A stretch of DNA of 64,000 nt from contig KK106981.1 in NCBI GenBank assembly GCA_000611775.1, positions 10,257,183-10,321,182 of the forward strand, written 5' to 3'. Both the position numbers and the translations under genes were made by a program. Numbering within the stretch: the first letter of the stretch is position 1; every line of letters starts with the position of its first letter. The notes below the pieces were generated by a model. The model was not told the origin of the DNA, did no database searches, and worked only from the letters and a program-made list of their open reading frames with translations. Positions 58,539 through 64,000 of the stretch are shown here, piece after piece. Source of the stretch: Umbilicaria muhlenbergii (taxonomy: Eukaryota; Ascomycota; Lecanoromycetes; Umbilicariales; Umbilicariaceae).

Positions 58539-60138
58539 CAAGTTGTAAATGAATGAGCAAAGATGATCTATAGCAACAATGAATCTCACTTTATCAGGAA
58601 AGATATCAAGGTGATATTTAAAGCTCATGAAGTAACTCATATGACAGCATCAATAACTCATTCATCATCAGTCAGACTGATTGAATGAAATGTTTAATTG
58701 ATGCTATCTCAATTATAAGTGAATTGCATAAATGCAGCAACACTGAACACCTGATCTTGATATATATTTGAAATCACACTGAGCATCAACACCTGATTGA
58801 TTCAAGTTCACAGGTACAGTTCAGCTGAACTTTTTTTAAAATATAAGTTGAGATTGACTCATTTCAACACACATTCACTTAAGCTACCAACATGAACTGA
58901 TGAAATGAAAGCAGAAGTGAACAAAGCTCATGACCTTTATGTAATTATTAAAGATGAAAACTGAGGATGTGTTACTGACTCACTGATAACACATCAAGGA
59001 AAGAATGAAGCAATGTGAATTACAACTCAGAAATTACTCAAAGCTGAGGATCTGATGTTAGTGAGGGATACTCAGTTAAATAATCAGTGAGGAAGGAAAT
59101 TAAAAGCAAGATGAAGAAGATCAAGAATACTGATTTAAACAACAAAAAAGAATCTCAGTGACTGAACAAAGATACTTTATGATGATGAGAAGCTCAAGAG
59201 ATATCATATGCAAGACATGAAGAAGTACATAATCTGACTTCAAGCTGAAAAGAAAGAAGAGATTTAAACATATGAATCATTAAATGATGATAATCAAGAT
59301 GGTTCAAAGCTCATGAATGAAACAGCAATGACAGTCTTGTCACATTCATTTTATGACATCACCCTTACTGTTCAAATGGAATAAACTGAAATAAAGTATG
59401 CAGGAGTACTGAGTCAAAGGGCAGTGATACTGTCAACAACAACATACCAAGTGAGCTCAGTATTTCATGATAATGAGGAGGTGATGCTATCATGAATGCT
59501 CTTAATACAATGATTGCTCATGCTCATGATTGCTGCTCACAATTACTTATATTTACTTATCCTTAAACTGAGCTTCTGACTGAGCTCCTGACATTCACGC
59601 TAATATGAGCTCATTGCATCAATAGAACTATCACATCATTATCTTTTATATTCAGGAATTATGACAGAGGAGTTTAACTTTACTTAGTCAGATCTCATAC
59701 AACATCTGAAGATGAAGTTCTCTCAGCCTTACCTCACTTAGAGTGATTCAAATGATGAGGTGATGATAATTCAAATCTGACTTCTACAATCATCATTTCA
59801 TCATCATTTCTTCATTATAATCAGTCATCATGATCTACAAATAAGCTCACAACATTCTTTAATCATTAAAACTTTAAGTCATCAAGCTCTAGATCACTTC
59901 TGACAATGATTTCACCTCAAACTCACTTAAAGATCAGTCTCTGAGCTCATGAAAATCTCACTTCAAACTCTTCTTTGAAACCTGCCTTCAAACCTCACCT
60001 CACCTCACTTCACATCAAAGAAACGCTTAACATAAGTGCTCTGATTCAATCAGATAAAAGAAGCTGTTGCTTAAATTTAAAAATAATCATCATCAACTTA
60101 TGAGTCATATGCTTTCATCAGATTAACTTAATTGATTC

Positions 60139-61383
60139 ATGATGTTGAGCTTCATTTTAATAAACCACGCCTCAGGCGCTTCTGTGAGCAACACTTCAAT
60201 GAATAAACTTTCAGTCAGCAGAGCAAAGTTCATTGATTACTTCACTGTTATGAACATCACTGATAAGATTGACTTGATGAGATTAGTTCAATGTCATAAA
60301 GACGCCCTCATGAACTCTGCTTCAGTCAGAAATCTCATTGAGCAGGAGAAGGTGATTCACATCAAGCACATCAAGTATTTAACATCCTGCTTCAATACCC
60401 TGATACATGAGGATGAACATCATGAGTACTTCACTCACTTCCCTGATCAGATTAAGGGGATTCTTGAGTATATGATGAATGATTCATTGTCCTCTGACCT
60501 GAACATTTATCATATCAAGAAAGGGATCAGGCCTGATGTCTCAGATGAAGTAAAAACAGCAAAGAAAGCAGTGATCAAGATTATGAAGAATGCTGATAAG
60601 CTTGTGAGGAACACTGCTAAAGCAGCATTTAAATTGATCAACTCTCATCATGCTGCTTCATTTGACTCAGAGGAACTCAAGACCTCAGCATTAATAAATC
60701 TGAAGATTATGTTTTTCAAGGGTAACTTGAAAAAGGGAGTGATCTTGAGGATCATGAGATTAAACTCAGAACTCAAGTGTGTTGTTCTCAAGTTCTTTAA
60801 TAAGAATGAGTCAATCATGCATCACCTCATCAATTATGACATTAATGATGTGAAGATTCACAAGACAACTGATCTGAATTATCCTCAGACCTGCAGATCT
60901 ACAATCAAGCATGAGGATATAAAATACTGCATGAATTAAGTTAATGCACTCAAGAATGAACAAGGGGAGGAAGCACTCATCTTCAAGAAAATGAGTGAAA
61001 AAGGCTGAACATTGAGGTGAGGATATCATGACTTTCATCATATGATTTCCTCAAAGCAGTGAAGAGAGCAGTTGAATGAGTTCAAGAAGCACCTACATTA
61101 TGAGACTGAAGAAGGGGCTTATGAACCAGCTCAGATCTTCAAACATCAGAAGATTACAGGGGCTGCTGCCATCAACTACATCATTGCAACCTATACTCAG
61201 ATTGCCCCGCTGATGATCAAGCTAACCATGGCCAGATGTGCAGCAGAGGCAGCACGGAGCTTGTCAGAAGCTGAGCAGCTGAAGGCGGCTAATGAGTACA
61301 TGATTGTTCTGAATCAAGTACTGGACCAGACAGTTGTGGTTGTGGTGAAAGCTAGCGAAGATAGTGCCACATGGAAAGGGTAG
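60139..61383 (+). other. Extra coding-like region after integrase in the outer element (fossil)
   Basis: Two open stretches (266 codons at 60139-60939, 103 codons at 61072-61383) lie between integrase and the 3' LTR. The first is helical and Lys/Met/His-rich. The second is Ala-rich and ends 71 bp before the LTR. No envelope-like signal peptide or TM helix is visible, and I do not recognise the family. This is the best preserved part of the outer element, in keeping with the weaker base changes near its end. Confidence 0.5.
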
Positions 61384-61454
61384 TTTGATTGATCCAATTG
61401 TGGCGTCCCTGAGAGCACCACCGAGGGTGGCGGTCTTTTCAGGGAGGGGGAGCC

Positions 61455-61639
61455 TGTTGAGGGGTTAATCAGCGCCTTGACACATTAGTGCCAAAACAGG
61501 AGTTTTCTCAAAGTTTTCTCAAGCTTTGCTTCGAGCTTTCCTAACCACCAGTTAGCAAGTTGAATAAAGCACTTCTTTGCTAGTGGTCCCTATTCAAGTA
61601 ATTGACTGAATTGAACCCATCCGTAATCGCCCTTCTTCA
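61455..61639 (+). repeat. 3' LTR of the outer element
   Basis: 185 bp, the same length as the left copy, preceded by a G/A-rich polypurine tract (61438-61452) and followed by the target repeat GAGT. Confidence 0.92.
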
Positions 61640-62619
61640 GAGTTCCTTAGAGCCTACGACCTTCGGCCTTCGGCCTAATTCGGAACTCTGTAGACGTAAT
61701 TTGGAGTGTTTCTTTGTAAAGAGATCAATTTAATCAGAATCATGCAACGACGTCAGGCCTGGACCCTTTTTTCTCTTGTTTTAATTTTCTCTTATTGTAA
61801 TACTATATAGATGAGGCCATTTCTATGTTGGTCTTGTTGTCTTTGGCTCTGACAGAAGCTAACAGCCGATGAAAAGCTGCAGTGCTGGCCTCACCCGAGG
61901 AACAGTCTTGCTATCGACTTCACAGCAGTGCTTTGACAAGTGTGTTCTTTCAAGATGGCTACCCAGACATGCAGGAAATGCTGATCGAACGGTCCGGATA
62001 TACATTGCCGGGAGCGATATGGCAAAGATTAAGCAAGGCTCTCGAGAAGCTCTGGATGTGTCTAAGAAGACAGAGTTATTGTCTCAGGTACGGAACATGC
62101 AGGCAAACCCCTAAAGATTAAAGGTACTGGCCTTTTCATACCTCGAATCCGGAATCACTTTCATGACGATCAATATACTACCTTTATGATCCATCATTTT
62201 CCTGCACGAAAACTTCGCGGTAGCAGCTACTCCGCACCATGCGTCTCCATCCTTTACTCACGACGCATCTCCAGACCGCGAAGAAAGTAGCACTTCTCTG
62301 CCCCTAGGTCTGACAGGATTCTCCCTCCTTCCCTGCCGCTACCTTGTATCCGGTTCCAAGGACGCGGGAACGGGAAGCACATGCAAAATGGGACAAGGAC
62401 ACATGATCGAGACATGGTGTAATTCCTCATAGAATATAAATACAAATCTCTAACCCCCCCCCCGAGAGAAGCAATAGACCAAGATGAGAGTCTAGGGTAT
62501 AAAATCCGCCTACTCCCCCAATCCAATCCCACCCAAACTCCCCCCACCCAAACACCCACGCTCGAAACCTCAAACCCCATATATACACCCCGCCTTATCC
62601 CTATCCCTCCCCCGTCCCC
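61640..62619. other. Intergenic between the LTR element and the ferric reductase
   Basis: A small hairpin (AGAGTTCC...GGAACTCT, 61639-61689) with a CCTTCGG repeat in its loop sits directly at the LTR junction. The 80-codon frames at 61869-62121 are domain-free. A C-run lies at about 62455-62463 near the 3' end of the reductase. No gene is supported. Confidence 0.5.
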
Positions 62620-64000
62620 CTAAATAGCATAATTCTCCGTATGCAAAAACACCTCATCCCCCCCCTCCCCCGCCCAAACCCTCCTCTGCAACCTTGCCAC
62701 ACACCCCGCGACATCCATCCTCATCCCCGGCGGTCCACAAACAAAAACACAAGTCCTCCTCCCAAACCCTCCACTCAGCTCCCTCAACATGTACGGAATA
62801 TCCGGCCTCCCATACTCCGTCCGCCACCCATCCTTCTTCTTCGTCCCCCCACTCACGCTCGGCAAAAACGCGAAACGCATGAGGTTTTTCTGCAGCATGG
62901 TCGGCGTAGACGGGAAGCCGAAATCGAATGTCCTGTCCCTGTCCCCGTTGTTGCCGTTGTAGGTAGGCTGCAGGCGCGGATCATCCGGCGCGGGGATATC
63001 GAGTTTGAACCCCGGTTTCGCCCTGCCGGGACGCGTGTGCGCTTTGGGCGGCGGGGCGAAATAAGGCGTCGGCAACCCGGTGATGGCGTCTTCGTTCTCG
63101 CGGCGCAGTTCGCGTTCTTTTTCCACGTCGCCGCCGGCTTCGTCGCGGATGAGGGCGCTGGACCGCTTGCTGGCGATGCCTTGGAAGGTGTCGTTGATTT
63201 TGCTGTGCAAGAGGTCGCTGACGGGGCGGGAGGGCGTATTCGGTTGCGAGATGGTACCCCCGCCGTTGGGGTTGGGGACGTGTCGCTTGGCGGCCGTGAT
63301 AAAGAATTGGCAGTGTACCGTATCCGGGGGAGCGTAGTCGCGGCAGATTTTCAGTTCTTCTTTGAACCATTCGAGGGTCTCGGGTCGTTTGAGGGCCCAG
63401 ATGACGTGCACGGATTTGGTGACGGCTTTGCCATCGCGCATTTTCTTGATCAGGTCAAGGAGCTGGCTGACGATGGCGGTGATGCCGCTGCCGCCGGCGA
63501 AGAGGACGACGGTGTCGAAGGCGGCGAGGTCGCGTTGCATGCCGCCGTAGGGGCCGTCGATGAAGGCGCGGTAGGTTTTGTAGGGGCCGAGTTCGGTGGC
63601 GGCGGTGAGGACTTTGCGGGTGAAGCCGCCGAAGGGGCGGAAAACGAGGGTCATGTCGCGGTATTGTTCGCCGTAGTCGGAGGGGAAGTCTTCGCTGCAG
63701 AGGGAGGCGATGGTGAAGGGGTGGTTTTCGAAGACGGATATTCCGGGCATTCGTAGATAGACGTACTGGCCTGGACGCCACTTTACCTGCGTTGGGATGG
63801 TTACTTTAACAGCGTTCTCTGGAAGGACTGTGATTGCCGCTTCTTCCCCAATCAACCATGACAGTCGCCGCGGGTTTGTCCAGTTAAGATAGAATAGGCG
63901 AATGCAATACGAAACCACCCAGATAGCCAGTGTAGCGAAGAGGTAATTCCAAGAGGTGAGGTAATTATGGCAGTGCCAGAAAAGCATACCCAAGTACACG
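62620..64000 (-). CDS. Ferric reductase / NADPH oxidase-like transmembrane flavoprotein, C-terminal part
   Basis: Plasma-membrane enzyme that passes electrons from NADPH through FAD and heme to Fe(III) or Cu(II). At least 459 aa lie in the window, and the N-terminal membrane part runs off the right edge. Visible features are a heme-type His segment FWHCHNYL, a TM helix YLFATLAIWVVSYCIRLFYL (residues about 19-38 of the visible part), the FAD motif FENHPFTIAS (about 91-100), the NADPH motif LFAGGSGITAIVSQLL (about 166-181) and the C-terminal FVCGPPG. A Pro/Lys-rich, likely disordered insert separates the NADPH motifs, which is common in fungal Fre proteins. The first visible Met is not the true start. 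The coding strand is C-rich early and G-rich at the end. Confidence 0.92.
   Translation of the reverse strand, partial: VYLGMLFWHCHNYLTSWNYLFATLAIWVVSYCIRLFYLNWTNPRRLSWLIGEEAAITVLPENAVKVTIPTQVKWRPGQYVYLRMPGISVFENHPFTIASLCSEDFPSDYGEQYRDMTLVFRPFGGFTRKVLTAATELGPYKTYRAFIDGPYGGMQRDLAAFDTVVLFAGGSGITAIVSQLLDLIKKMRDGKAVTKSVHVIWALKRPETLEWFKEELKICRDYAPPDTVHCQFFITAAKRHVPNPNGGGTISQPNTPSRPVSDLLHSKINDTFQGIASKRSSALIRDEAGGDVEKERELRRENEDAITGLPTPYFAPPPKAHTRPGRAKPGFKLDIPAPDDPRLQPTYNGNNGDRDRTFDFGFPSTPTMLQKNLMRFAFLPSVSGGTKKKDGWRTEYGRPDIPYMLRELSGGFGRRTCVFVCGPPGMRMDVAGCVARLQRRVWAGEGGDEVFLHTENYAI

Larger units (their letters stand above)
43554..61639 (+). mobile_element. Outer LTR retrotransposon fossil, Ty3/gypsy type, carrying two insertions
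   Basis: It is bounded by two 185-bp direct repeats (98 percent alike by eye) that start TG and end CA, flanked by a 4-bp target repeat GAGT (43550-43553 and 61640-61643). Parts recognisable by wording, in order, are gag-like (about 44200-45800), retropepsin-like (about 45950-46200), reverse transcriptase/RNase H (about 55050-56720), integrase (about 56950-59200), and an extra coding region after integrase (about 59700-61383). A primer-binding-site candidate follows the left LTR (43739 on), and a purine tract precedes the right one. A second LTR element and a non-coding element interrupt it. The copy is broken, with many breaks. The bulk is CpG- and CpC-poor and TCA/TGA-rich, while the outer 200-400 bases are not. 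LTR similarity suggests a fairly recent insertion. Confidence 0.9.

Noticed and set aside
62641-63756. 371-codon plus-strand open frame rich in Gly/Val/Glu
   Set aside because: Antisense shadow of the ferric reductase, whose FAD and NADPH motifs are clear on the minus strand.

Overview
This window is nuclear DNA of a filamentous ascomycete (Pezizomycotina-type). The protein genes are split by short introns of roughly 45-260 nt with GTRNGT-like donors and CTRAC-like branch sites. The gene content is typical of such fungi: Ubc13, phenylalanine ammonia-lyase, kynurenine aminotransferase, Trm44, GNA1, a Rax1-like RGS protein, RPL24, MIC19 and a ferric reductase. I cannot place it to genus.

Layout. 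1-1848: the 5' part of a decayed Helitron on the minus strand, running off the left edge. 2486-13237: Ubc13, an unrecognised Cys-rich protein, PAL, and a nine-exon kynurenine aminotransferase with a 14-nt microexon. 13775-13824: five TGATAA motifs at exact 10-bp spacing, upstream of an AMID/FSP1-like FAD oxidoreductase (13988-15304). 16219-24422, minus strand: an unrecognised 245-aa protein, a 911-aa protein (fungal N-terminal domain, EF-hand-like loop, Rsp5-like C2, two WW-like domains), and Trm44. 24892-25740: a decayed metallo-beta-lactamase-fold lactonase. 26222-29423: GNA1 and a three-TM RGS protein. 29424-33749 has no supportable gene. 33750-34588 is RPL24. 34589-39273 is gene-poor and holds two families of diverged repeats, one of them a roughly six-copy array of ~0.4-0.65-kb units each carrying a pair of inverted arms. 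39274-42437: MIC19 and a ketoreductase.

43554-61639 is an 18-kb nest of mobile elements. The outer Ty3/gypsy-type LTR fossil (185-bp LTRs, 4-bp GAGT target repeat) carries a second LTR fossil (121-bp LTRs, 5-bp AGCAA target repeat) and, in its integrase region, a 1.1-kb non-coding inverted-repeat insertion. 62620-64000 is the C-terminal part of a ferric reductase that continues off the right edge.

The genes are mostly independent housekeeping and metabolic functions, not one pathway or cluster. The most unusual features are: the base-substitution signature of the repeats (CpG and CpC depleted, CpA/TpG kept, so TCA/TGA-rich, unlike canonical CpA-directed RIP); the edge protection of the elements; the CpG-retaining insertion inside a CpG-depleted host element; the phased GATA array; the inverted-arm repeat array; and a switch from C-rich to G-rich coding strand within several genes.
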